64,000 bases of DNA from Hermodice carunculata (Eukaryota; Annelida; Polychaeta; Eunicida; Amphinomidae): the NCBI GenBank assembly GCA_964020975.1, contig CAXHWN010002588.1:2000310-2064309 (forward strand), read 5' to 3'. A model generated the notes under the pieces. It did no database searches and had not been told where the DNA came from. It worked only from the letters and a program-made list of their open reading frames with translations. Within the stretch, counting starts at the first letter, position 1, and every line of letters begins with the position of its first letter. Shown here piece by piece: positions 1 through 13,464 of this stretch. A program made the translations under genes and the position numbers.

Positions 1-2072
<2,072 letters not shown>

Positions 2073-2083
2073 AAAAGGGGTAG

Positions 2084-2440
2084 GTAGGCACCCTGGAGGG
2101 GTTGAACCCTATATTCTTCATGTATTTTTTTGCCAAATATAGGGGTTCAAAATTCTACATGTTGAAAAAATGGGGGCACAAAATGCTACATTTTAATTTG
2201 TTTAAATGGTGCTTTTCACACATAGAGCACCATTCCAGGTAAAACTTGTCGTTTGTTAAGGTTTGCAATTAAAAATCACTGAATTTTTATGTTATCTGAG
2301 AAAAGGGGGGCTCAATTTTCGTACCTGGGTGCATCAAACAGGGTGTCAAAATTCTACATGGGGTGAAAAAATTGGGGGTCATTCCCGCGGCGCCTATATA
2401 GGTGCCTCCACAATTGGGGTTCCCCCCCCCCCCGGCACGT
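2084..2440. repeat. Unclassified repeat-like segment with an internal direct pair
   Basis: Two related blocks, about 2144-2180 and 2342-2382, share the string CAAAATTCTACATG followed by a (G)TGAAAAAA-TGGGGG stretch. The segment starts just after the microsatellite and ends in a poly-C tract near 2421-2434. This could be a short non-autonomous element, but no terminal repeats or target-site duplication were found. Confidence 0.35.
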
Positions 2441-3689
2441 AGCATTTTCTGATTTTAACTCATTTTCAGAATTACAAATCATCAGTAAAGGCACATATTC
2501 CTGTTAGCTTACTGTTGGGATAGCAGCAAATCCGACATATGGACCCTAGGCCCATATAGTTACTATTAAACACTGATACCAAAGTACGTATGAGGTTTCT
2601 TTCGGTGTTATTAATTTTGTCCTTGTAGTGACTTTGAAAGATCAAACTAATATATTAGCTTATATCTTGGTGACGGTAGTACCTGTCGTTTTGAAAATGA
2701 TGACTGCAAAACAGTGCGAGTGAAGACTTTAAAAATGATGAGTGCAAAACTGTGCGAATGAAGACTTTAATATTGCAAACAGGGATGGTCCTGTAACACG
2801 GCTTAATAGCGTAGATGGGTGGCATTGATGTCATATATGCAAGGCCACAGGACATAGTAGTCACTTATTGCACTTTTCCCTAATAAATCGGGATTATTGT
2901 CAGCTGAAACTTAAATGTTGCACATCTTTGGTTTAAACATATTTTATTGAACACAATTAGCCAACAGGCTCACAAGCCAACATTAAGGCCTCTTATACCA
3001 ATATGACAATACAACATTGAAATGGCGAACACTATCACATATATAGATAGACGTATACAGGACTTTAAATTAAGAAATAGAGGATGAAGATGTTTAATCA
3101 ATGTGTGAGCTTTCACATATCAACTGTCCTTAGCAAAAAGTAAAAAGTGTAATACTGGCCAAAAAAGAATATTCCTAATATTTCAAACCTTCCAGATTTT
3201 TTATATACTCATGTACATTGACCTAAATACACTGAAACACCATGGTTTCATAGACATCAGGTGCCCGTCTGGCCGAACACATGTTTTTGGTCTGTCCTAC
3301 ACATGTATGGTTAATGTTACAACTATGTTACTTTATGTGATATTCCCAGAGAAACTTAATTACTTGTAACAGTTTGGTGTAATGGTCAACTAGTATCTGC
3401 CTGGTCTGACCACAGAGCAAGCAACACACATGCTGTTGGGTTTATCTCGACGCTCTGGTTGAGGTTCATAATCTTATTGTATTTTACAGGGGCTTCGCTG
3501 GACGGATTTTAAATACATTCTGGTCTCTATGAGCTGTAGCACCGAACAATATATAGAGCGGCCATTGGCCTCTTCATAACTCTTTATGTCTCGTATAAAT
3601 CGCATTATGATTACTTTGCGTGTCCCCCAGTTAGCAATCAGATCACAAGTTCCTACTTTATTTTGGTAATGCTACTCTAAACCTTTATT
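2441..3689. other. No recognised gene
   Basis: Apart from the 38-bp tandem duplication listed separately, nothing here resembles a gene or a known element. Frames are short and AT-driven. Confidence 0.55.
2694..2770. repeat. 38-bp tandem duplication, two copies
   Basis: Two adjacent copies begin AAAATGATG and end GAAGACTTTAA. They differ at only about three positions, so the duplication is fairly recent compared with the decayed repeats nearby. Confidence 0.85.
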
Positions 3690-3755
3690 TTTGGTGGCTT
3701 TTTGTGCTCACGACATATCTTATACGTAATATGCAAAAGCTTTGCTTTCTCGATT

Positions 3756-3779
3756 GACGTTCATCCCATCCCAGGCCCT
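3756..3779 (+). other. 2A-like motif DVHPIPGP before the LINE endonuclease
   Basis: The motif sits immediately N-terminal to the endonuclease start. It matches the D-V/I-E-x-N-P-G-P ribosome-skipping consensus in form, with H for E and I for N. Related animal LINEs often carry DVHPNPGP at this place. The Ile in place of Asn should abolish skipping, so this is probably a mutated relic. Confidence 0.55.
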
Positions 3780-4050
3780 AGTGATACTTATACTGTCAAT
3801 CAATTAATGTTATGTCATTGCATCGTTTGCAGCATCAAAAGTGATGGAAAAATAGATGAAATACAGTGTCTCGCTGAAAATGAAAACTTTAATATAGTTA
3901 CTATTTCTGAAACTTGGCTAGATGAGAGTTATCCGGACCAACTCCTTCATATTGATTCTTTTCAACCTCCCTTCAGAAGAGACCGCCCAACCGGGAGAGG
4001 AGGTGGCCTCTTAACCTATATACATGCATGTTTGCCAAGTGTTGATTCCT

Positions 4051-5646
4051 GAGAATTCAAAAAATTCAGTCAAGAGTGGGGATTTAAACATAAGACTTTC
4101 ATTGCTTCTTATCCGCAAGCAAATGGAATGGCAGAGCGAGCAGTACAAACTGCAAAACGTCTGGTGATGAAAGCCAAAAAAAGAACATACAGACCTACAG
4201 CTTGCTTTATTGGACTTCAGAAATACACCAAAAGATGATATGGAATCTCCTGTACAGAGGTGCATGAGTCGTCGCACTAAGACTAGACTACCGACAAATA
4301 GTAGTTTGCTTATTCCAAAGGTGATAGATACAAGACATGTTACTGCTGAAATAGAGAAAAGTAGACAACAGAGTAAGATACGGTATGACAGACAGGCTAG
4401 ACCTCTTCCAGAGTTAAACTCTGAAAAGACGGTCAGATACAGACATGAAGGCAAGTGGGTCCCTGCTCAGTTTATTGGCAATGCAGGCAAACCCAGATCA
4501 TATGTCTTGCAGACCCCAGCAGGCAATTTGATCCATAGAAACAGAAGACATATATTACAGACAAACGAAGGTGACGTTTACTATGATGCCAGACAGAATT
4601 ATCTCAGAAGACGTCTTGGTGACGAAATGTTAGATGAATTGCCACCTACAAGCTTTAGTAAGACACCAGCTACTTCCCCTAGGCCACCAGATAGGGCAAC
4701 TCAGTTGTTTCCTCATACAACACCCAGAGCTAATTTGCAGTTGCCAACTCAAGAAGGTCCTAATCTGACCCTAGCTCAGAAAGACCCTGTCATTACTAGA
4801 GCAGGCAGAATTTCCAAACCTCCTGTCAAATTCGGAGATTATGTGCCTTAAAGGTCTCTAAACGAAACTAATGCCTTTCAAGGTTTCTTAAACTGTTAAT
4901 GGAAGTTTGCAACATTTATTTCTTATTCAATGTTGTAGTGAGTTTTGGTCAGACTTAGTAAATATATATTTACTTTTGTTTGAATAAATGGAGAATTAAG
5001 GTGCTACGTAAAATTCTAGTAAAGTCTTAAGGTGCTATTCAGTAAGTCATTTTGAATTGATAATGATTTTTTTTGTAGTAAACATACTTAGTTGTGTTTC
5101 CACGTTTTTCTTTAACATACTTCGTGGTGTGTTTTTGGTATTTCTAATTGTGTATTGAACTTCTACAATTAGTTCAGTAGAGTAACTACGTTTGTATTAC
5201 TATGTGATTATATGTTGCACTTTTTTGAACAATTTGCTACCATAATGGTATTATGGCGAACATTTCGACATGGACTGTGTAACTGGGTGGTACACCAACC
5301 ACCATAGACAATTGAGAGTTACATTATCCACCAGAGACGCTTGGGATTTACGACACCCAACCGACATTATGAATGAGTATTATTACGGAACTTTAACATG
5401 ATATTTTTTATTTTTTTTAAGAAAGGGAGATGTTATGTATGCTAGATGTTTTGTAGTACAAAATCCAGGTATGTGTTGTCATGAGAACTGAATAGTATGT
5501 ATGCTTTGGCATGAAGTTTCATATGTCAACCAATCAGAGAACAGCTTTGTATCAGGCTGAGAGAATATACGGCATGGATGGCAGCCAGCCTGGGTTCTAG
5601 ACATAGAGTCTTTCTTTGCTAGTCTTTACAAGCTAAAGACATAACA
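4051..5646 (+). mobile_element. Ty3/gypsy-type LTR element, 3' part only (fossil)
   Basis: The visible parts are the end of the integrase core ([16 protein letters not shown] near 4110), the integrase C-terminal region (about 4210-4851), a non-coding stretch, a purine-rich tract just before 5431, and an LTR at 5431-5646. It lies inside the LINE, in the same orientation. The element is broken, with a few breaks, and its 5' half is absent. It must be younger than the LINE it entered. LTR age cannot be estimated because only one LTR is seen. Confidence 0.82.
5431..5646 (+). repeat. Candidate 3' LTR, 216 bp
   Basis: It starts TGTTATG and ends CATAACA, a perfect 7-bp inverted repeat of the kind that bounds LTRs, and it follows a polypurine tract (AAGAAAGGGAGA). 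The 118 bp after it (to about 5764) is neither LTR nor LINE and contains CCCAACGTGGG. The LTR may therefore run further, or leader sequence of a second copy may follow. Confidence 0.6.
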
Positions 5647-8600
5647 CCAAGCACACGGCGTCTCGATCTCGAAGGTCCAAGCTGTGAATGCATCTGGATG
5701 GAAATCTCGACCCAACGTGGGTCAGTTCTGATAGGGAACTACTAGCGACCTTCCGGTCAACCAGCAGAGATCCGTGATACTTTTCTTGAGTCGCTGTTTA
5801 ATTCCATCTCATCCGCAATTAAAAGTAATCCGCATATATTGATACTCACTGGTGACTTTAATGATAGGTGTGTTGATTGTAACTCCACCCATCAAAATAG
5901 TGAACTTGACATGTCTCTCTTCAATTTCGTAGCTTAACTAAATCTTTTCCAAATAATAGATGAACCTACTAGAATAAACGAGTACTCAACCAGTCTGTTG
6001 GACCTCCTAATTACTGAACTCGACTGGACTTATCCTGGACTGTGGGGTCTTAGCTCCTATTCAAAATTCTGACCACTTCGTTATTTTGTGCTCCTGTTCA
6101 CTCTCCTACCACAAAGACAACTCGTTCAAAAGAGGTATATGGAATTGCAAAAAAAGCTGATTTCCAAGGTCTGAATGCCACCTTATTCTCTGCTCCCTGG
6201 AACACTGCCTTCAACGTCTTCGATTCCATTGATGATGTACTATCTTACTGGTCTGACCTTTTCCTAAACACTGCCAAAGAGTTTATCCCATACAAAGAAT
6301 TTACCATTTGGCCAAAAGATAAACCTTGGATAACAGCTGAAATTACGAAACTTATGCGTCAGCGTAATCGTGCATGGAAACGATTTAAAAACTTAACTCA
6401 AACACCCCGCCCCTTCACTCTTGCAGTCTGTGTCAACACTGACAGGTTTTATCAGTATTACAAGAAGCGACGCAATAAGGTTGTCAACGCAATAAAAGTC
6501 TCAATAAACTCCTACTTTTCTACAATACGTACACAATTAGATAAGAAAAATATGAATCCCAAACAATGGTGGAACTTGTCTAAGTCCTTACTTGGATGCA
6601 AAATCCATGATGACAAACCTCCTATTATTGAAGAAAGTAAAATTATTTCTAGCATCACCGAAAAGTGTAACGTATTCAATACTTACTTCGCTAGTCAATG
6701 TGTTACTCATGCCGATAATGATGCACCACCCCTGCCAAACTTTACCTATCATACCGAGGCAAGCATGAGTGATTTTAGGCTCGATGAAGACAATGTGAGG
6801 AAAGTTTTACTATCATTAAGATTAACTTCTGCATCAGGCCCCGACAACATAGGCAATACTCTCCTAAAAATACTGCTGGCTCCATCACCAAGCCCTTGAC
6901 ACAAATTTTCAACCTGTCTCCAGTGTCTCTCAATTTCCCGATTCTTGAAACGCTATGATATCTACCCTGTATTTAAAAAATCGAATAAACAACTCAAGAG
7001 TAACTATCGTCCAATTTCATTGCTGTGTAATGTATCTAAAGTCTTCGAGCGACTGGTCTTTAATTTTCCTTATGAATATCTGACTGGCAACAACCTACTA
7101 ACTGATAAGAACTCCGGGATTAAAGCTAATGATTCAACTACTAACCAAGTAGTAAGTGTTCTCCACAATATCTACAATGGATTGAAAATTCCAAGGAGGC
7201 CAGAATGGTATTCTTGGATATCTCGAAGGCCTTTGATAAAGTGTGGCATGCAGGCCTCCTCTTCAAACTACGACAACTGGGAAGGACTTCTTGGGTGGAT
7301 AAACAGCTACCTCTCAAACCGCTTTCAACGAAATATTATCCACGGACAAACCACCTCTTGGCTTCCTGTTCAGGCCGGCGTACCTCAGGGATCAGTTATA
7401 GGTCCCTTATTATTTCTTGTGTGCATAAATGATATTGTAAATGATTCATCCTGTGATGTCCGCATTTTCGCCGACGACACCAGCATTCTTGAGATAGTTC
7501 AAAATCCTACAGACTCAACACACCACTTGAACACAAATCTTTCTATTATCTACCTCTGGGGTAAATTATGGTGCATGGTTTCCAATGCCATAAAATCCAT
7601 TTCAGTCATTTTCTCGGCCAAAAGCAATAAACCTCATCACCCTCCTGTCCTTCTAGGTGATACTGTCATACCAGAGGAAGAGACCCATACCCACCTTGGA
7701 ATTACCCTAGCCAACAATCTCTCTTGGCGTGCGCATGTCACACGTATAACAAACAAAGCCGGTCAGTGTATTGGACTTCTCCGAAAATTCAAATTTAAGT
7801 TATCCCGAAAACACTGGAAAAATTATTCTTTCCAGTGGTTAGGCCAATTCTTGAATATGATTGTGTTACCTTTGATAATTGTGGGCAAGGTCTGAGTGAT
7901 TTACTTGAGTCTGTTCAGTACGAGGCAGCTAAAATATGCTCTGGCGCACTAAGGCACACATCTCATAACAAACTCTTAGATGAGCTTGGTTGACCTACAC
8001 TAGCCAGTAGACGCAAATATTTCAAATTAATTCTTTTCTATAGAATGTATTTTAACTTAACTCCTTCCTATCTATCCAACTTTATACCTTGTGCCCCCGC
8101 TATTTCTGGCCGTACGCTCCGCCATAGGCCCAACAGAAACCTTCCCCTCATCAAATGCCGAACCCAACGGTGTGAAAATTCCTTTGTCCCTGATGCCACC
8201 AAACTATGGAACAATCTCCCCACTGATATCCGTAACTCCCTTTCCCTACAGATCTTAGAGTCGAAACTCACCTGCTTGCGACCGACATTCCTCCGGATAT
8301 CTACTCCCATGGTCAGCGTTTTGCTAGCAACTGTCATACCCAATTACGATTAGGTTTTTCTAGACTCAATCCTGATCTCCATAAAGTAAATATCATTCAA
8401 CAGCCCACTTGTGCCTGCTCCGACCCAACTGAGGATTTCAAACACTTTTGTATCTACTGCCCTAAATATGTCCAGGAAAGAAAGAAGCTCCTGCATATCA
8501 TCACTCCTTTGTTAGCCCCTGGTGTCAGTCCAAACCTTATCATGCTTGATGCAAGTGACAGACCATGTAGTATCTTATTATTGGGGAGTAAAAACTTTCA

Positions 8601-9325
8601 GAAGAATGCAATACAGTAATTTTCAGAGCATTGCAAAATTTTGTTGTTGAAACACGTGGATTTATATTGTAGCTGAGTAGCATCGTATCCCACATGTATG
8701 TCACAATCAGCATATAGCATTGTAGTGTATTCATATATTTAATGCATATTCCTTTACTACTACCATGTTTTCTATAGTGTTTTACTTGCATATTTATAAC
8801 TCAGATCATTGATTTATCCAGTAGGTGTGTAACAAAACATGTATAATGCTCACATGTGGGTCAACCCTCCACAGGCGGGTCGACAATGACAAGGCAGGAA
8901 GGAACACCCGAGCTGCTAGGCGCACTGGCGGCTCCACAGTAGCAGTGTCAGTATGCAGCCAAGGTGCTTCGGCCACGCCCAGCGGTATGCATCTTGCATC
9001 TATCAATATAGTCGGGCTATAACTTCCCTTCAGTCGCTCCCTGTATTGAGAATGTATTTACTTGTTTATAAGGCCATTGTGTATATATGCATATTTTTTA
9101 TTGAATTGGAAAGTTAAATTTTGAGTTTGTTGTTTAATTGTATTACAGCGTGTCTGGCTAAGTGCATAGTCACATGTTTGTACATTGTATTGTCCTTTGC
9201 GTCTTGTATACATGCATACAATATTGTGGGTCTCCGTGTCTGGAGAACCCCAAGATTAGTTATATTATGTACTATTGGGTAATCCAGTGAAAATAAATAT
9301 GTTTAAAATAAATATAAAAAACAGC

Positions 9326-9734
9326 TTGGAAAATATTTTCGTTCCTATCCATGTAATTCCTTTAACACTATTTCCAAAAGGTAAAGTTATTAAGTTGAAA
9401 TTTCCATGGGCTATTATATTTGTTTGTAAGTCAGCCCTTACCGAGATACATTTATTACACTGAAAGAAATAGTAATAACTAGCTATTATTGCACATCTTT
9501 ATGGTGCAGAACCAGGGCTTAAATGAGATGCACTAGGCTGATCATGACCCAATTTGCAAGAATACTTTAATGGATTAAGCTTTTTTGACTTGTTACTTGA
9601 TATTGATCCATCGCTTTAAGTCATTACTCCATAATGGATATAAGGACAAACTAGAAAAGTAGATATGCTTCAAAGCAAATCTGTTAGTGTGCATTCAAAA
9701 GTTGTATGGAATAAATGCTGCAACTTCTGCTCAT
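9326..9734. other. No recognised feature
   Basis: AT-rich DNA between the LINE tail and the 144-bp tandem repeat. Only short chance frames are present. Confidence 0.5.
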
Positions 9735-10410
9735 TCTACACTGGATATGCTCAGAGCAATAATATAAATCCAAGAGTCCAAATGACCTTAAAATTTGGCC
9801 TTTAGAGATTAAATGCAGATGACAAAATTTTGCATTGTTACAATACCTACAATTTGAGCCAGACATGACTGAAATTGGTTGAAATTGGCCAAAATATGGC
9901 CAGATACAAATATCGAAGGCCCAACTAACCTTTGACCTTTGAACTTTAGAATTCACATGTAACTTACAAAAATGTGCAATGTTGCAATAGCTACAATTTG
10001 AGTTCAACATGATTAGAATTTGATACAAATTTACCAAGTTATGGCTGGATGAAATTTCAAAGGTCCAAATGACCTTGTCCTTTGAACTTTAAAGGTTACG
10101 TCTTCATTGCAAAAAAACAAAGTGTTGCAGTATCTACAAGTTGAGTGGAACATGATTAAAATGGAATGAAAATTGACCGAGTTATAGCTGGTTGATAATT
10201 TCAAAGGTCCAAATGACCTTCACCTATGACCTTTAGAGGTCATATGTCATAAATGTGCAGTGTCACAAAATCTACAATGGGAGCCCAACATGGTCAAAAT
10301 CGGGTGTAAATTGGCCGAGCTATGGCTAAAGGATTTCAAATGGCCAAGTGACATTGATCTTTGACCTATAGAGGTCATATGTAAGTTAGAAAAATGTGCA
10401 GTTTTACATA
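9735..10410. repeat. Diverged tandem repeat, about 144-bp period, five units
   Basis: The landmark GGTCCAAATGACCTT or its variants recurs near 9772, 9917, 10061, 10205 and 10341, a spacing of 136-145 bp. Other shared strings are ATCTACAATTTGAG, GAGTTATGGCTGGAT and AAAATGTGCA. The units are considerably diverged, so the array is old. Each carries one or more AGGTCA/TGACCT half-sites. Confidence 0.9.
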
Positions 10411-11885
10411 CCAATGATCTGAAGTTAGATTCCCACCTGTACCTATAATAGTTTTGAAGATATTCCAGATTTAAATTTTTAAACGACCCTAATTTGCATA
10501 ATTAGGTGACTATCAATGCAAGTGTTCCGGCATGTATCCCTAAGGGGAGCTCCGGCAACTCCCCCCCCCCCCTTTGAAATTGAGGAGAGAGGGAAACGAA
10601 ATGAGACAGAAAAAAAAGAAGGGAATCAAAGGGCAAAAGGTAATTTGTCGCTAATAATAATAAAAATGTGTCTTTGGATACGCGTATGGGATTGTTATTA
10701 TTATCATCATCATCATCAGTAGACAGACCTGAACAGAATTTGTTGTACAGGATTAAACGCTCTTTTGCTATAACAAATACGGGCGCCGAATAGCCATGTC
10801 ATAAACTGACACTCAGATGTTGTTGCAATATACTTGAATATCAAAATTATAACACCTGTATTTGTAACTGTGTTTGGAAAAATCCCGATCGATTAAAACA
10901 GAGACATACATTATGATAGCATGTTTACCTAGCAGGAAATTACTTACATGTGTACAAATACGACCGACAGACCTATTCACTTTATTTATAGACAAAGCTA
11001 CTAAAACATTTAATTTTTTCCAGACTAGTACCAACGGCTTAAGAAAGATATATACACTTGGGATAGATATCATGGACATGCTATAGGTTCACCAAATTCC
11101 CCCGTTACCTAAAAGGTATTCGCGCAACAGTAGCAGACACCAAAATACTAAATATATTTTTCTAAATATCATTAAAACTTTACTCATATGCAACATAGTG
11201 TTGATACCAAAACTATGTTCCTATAAAAACAGTAAACATGAAAATTAAAGTTTATAAGTTAACTCCAACAACTCTATTTATTGGTACTTTTTGTCAAAAA
11301 GAAAGGTTTACCTGAGCGGTATGGGAGGGAAGAGGACAAGCAGTATTCTTTGTGGGACAAGGTGGTGCGAGGACAAACCTAATCCATTTTAACTTTCGTA
11401 AGCAAAACTCCATCATTTCAAAACAACTTTTTGACAGATACGTTCAGCGTAAATACACCATAATGCACCAAATTGCATTATATTTTCAAAAAGATCCGGG
11501 GCAGCATAATAAATGAATAGCTTTATACTGGAACACCCAATCAGCATATCGCTGTTGTTCCTTGCAATTGGTACCCAGCCAATAAAATACAATACACAAT
11601 TAGCATATATGTACAATGGCATACAATGCATAAATCATATAAAGTGATGCACATATCAAGTTATATTTGCGGATCTTAAACAACTAAAATTTCTTATTAC
11701 CTTTCCATAAATGTGAATATTTCATCCCAATCCGAACACAAGATTGGGTATTTTGTGCCAGGTTAAAACACTTTGATATTTTGATGATTTACGAAAGATT
11801 TATTTACCTTCGGCACAACAAAAAATGAATCAGTATTACTGGTATTTTAATTAGGTGCGCCATATAAAATGTGAGTGGTCATTGT
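10411..11885. other. No recognised gene
   Basis: This holds short poly-C and (ATC)n tracts near 10560 and 10695-10718. No frame resembles a protein family. The first 100 bp may be the trailing flank of the 144-bp repeat. Confidence 0.5.
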
Positions 11886-12132
<247 letters not shown>

Positions 12133-12299
12133 GTGAAACCTGTCTATTGTGGACACCTCCGGGACTATCAAAAAGGGTCCACAGTTGGCAGGTGTCCACG
12201 GAGGACAGGTGTTTTAACAACAAAATTGCCCTTTCGATCCTGGTCATAGCTGTCTATGTTATACATGTGTCTGCATTGTAGAGGTGTCCACAAAGACAA

Positions 12300-12300
<1 letters not shown>
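12133..12300. repeat. Interspersed repeat with GTGTCC/GGACAC motifs
   Basis: Within about 165 bp the motif recurs as GTGGACACCT, AGGTGTCCACGG, GGACAGGTGT and AGGTGTCCAC, in both orientations. It sits exactly between two microsatellites. The motif cluster is plain; its class (MITE or minisatellite-like) is unknown to me. Confidence 0.55.

Positions 12301-12304
<4 letters not shown>

Positions 12305-12382
<78 letters not shown>
12305..12382. repeat. (AT)n microsatellite
   Basis: About 78 bp of uninterrupted AT dinucleotides. Confidence 0.98.
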
Positions 12383-12388
<6 letters not shown>

Positions 12389-13089
12389 TATGTGTGTGTG
12401 TTTGTACGATCGGTTGGTAGGCCTTGTATAGCATTGAACATACACATGTGCAGTGTTGTATATAGATGGTGACGTGCCTTTGTAGGCTGCAAACTAAGTC
12501 CCTCAAACAGATCGACGCCTCTGACGTTGATAAAGCAGAAAGTACGCAGTATGGAAAACAATTCACTGCGGCCAAGATTTGGATATATCATGTCAGTTGT
12601 CACGATCCTGATACACGAGTTTAACACGCTATTTCCCAATCAAATGTAAGAGTGGGTGTACACAAAGTCAAGTTAAATGCATGAGTGAACGATACTATAA
12701 TATCATACGATCTTTATTTTAACAGCTTATTGTGCACAACAACAATATGAAAAAAAAACTAGCCCCAGGAAACTCTTCAAAATACCTAAAAACAAAGCTA
12801 GCTTGCATCTCGAGAAAATAAAATTTGTGAACATTTTGCGGACCTTTGCATGGCATGCCTTGGTGTGAACCGTATTTAGCTTGCACCTCATGACCAGCAT
12901 ATATTTTCACAATAATAATCTAAATAAGCAGCTGACAACTCAAGAATAAACTTGGATCTTAGTAGTAGTAATAATAAACTATATTTCTTTTACGAAGATT
13001 AGGCAATAGCTATAGAGTAAACACAAGGCCCGTTCCTCAAGTATATACAATGCCATTAAATACAATAAAATATACACCAATCGATAATG

Positions 13090-13090
<1 letters not shown>
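12383..13090. other. No recognised gene
   Basis: Unique-looking DNA with small frames on both strands and no recognisable family. Confidence 0.5.

Positions 13091-13177
<87 letters not shown>
13091..13177. repeat. (AAT)n microsatellite
   Basis: About 87 bp of AAT trinucleotides. It abuts the RT fragment on its right without a gap, so a minus-strand frame reads from RT residues straight into a poly-Leu run. Confidence 0.97.
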
Positions 13178-13178
<1 letters not shown>

Positions 13179-13425
13179 GTCCAAGGACACTACCTTGGGG
13201 GACACCCGACTGAATAGTCACCCAATCTGAAGCAGCTCCATCTAGCACAACTCTCTGTTTTCTGTTTGTCAGATATGAACGGATCCAGGAAAGCAGTGGA
13301 TTGCAAATACCAAGTTGTTTGCATTTAACAAGCAAGCCCCCATGCCAAACCCTATCGAAAGATACGTCCGAAAATACCATATGCACATCTTTACGTTTAT
13401 ATAAAGCTCCAGTAATAACATGCAC
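13178..13425 (-). mobile_element. LINE reverse transcriptase fragment
   Basis: On the minus strand the frame reads an RT palm piece with FDRVWHGGLL, LSWIRSYLTNRKQRV and SGVPQGSVLGPL, typical of CR1/Jockey-group LINEs. It stops at the (AAT)n tract right after the VPQGSVLGP motif, so the active-site FADD segment is missing. This is a short piece of about 80 residues. Confidence 0.85.
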
Positions 13426-13464
13426 AATGTTGATGAGTTGGTTGAATGCTTTTATTCCACTTTA

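Larger units (their letters stand above)
3690..9325 (+). mobile_element. APE-type LINE (CR1/Jockey-like group), decayed, interrupted by an LTR element
   Basis: The pieces of one non-LTR retrotransposon pol lie in order. The start of an AP endonuclease (3702-4050) includes TISETWLDE and GRGGG. The endonuclease end is near 5769-6020 (LILTGDFND). Then come the linker and RT start (6354-6899, SGPDNIG), RT palm (6945-7895) with FLDISKAFDKVWH, AGVPQGSVIGPLL and FADDTSIL, and the C-terminal region to about 8672 with CACSDPTEDFKHF. A probable 3' UTR runs to about 9325, where AATAAA-like tails occur. The frame is shifted several times (for example before 6945, between 7205 and 7260, and after 7895), with in-frame stops in the endonuclease end and near 7993, so it is dead. 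About 50-60 residues expected in the endonuclease are missing where the LTR element sits. The clade is a judgement by eye; the LINE identity is not in doubt. Confidence 0.88.

Noticed and set aside
9735-10410. CRISPR-like array
   Set aside because: Units are about 144 bp and diverged along their whole length, with no short repeat/spacer plan, and the DNA is animal.
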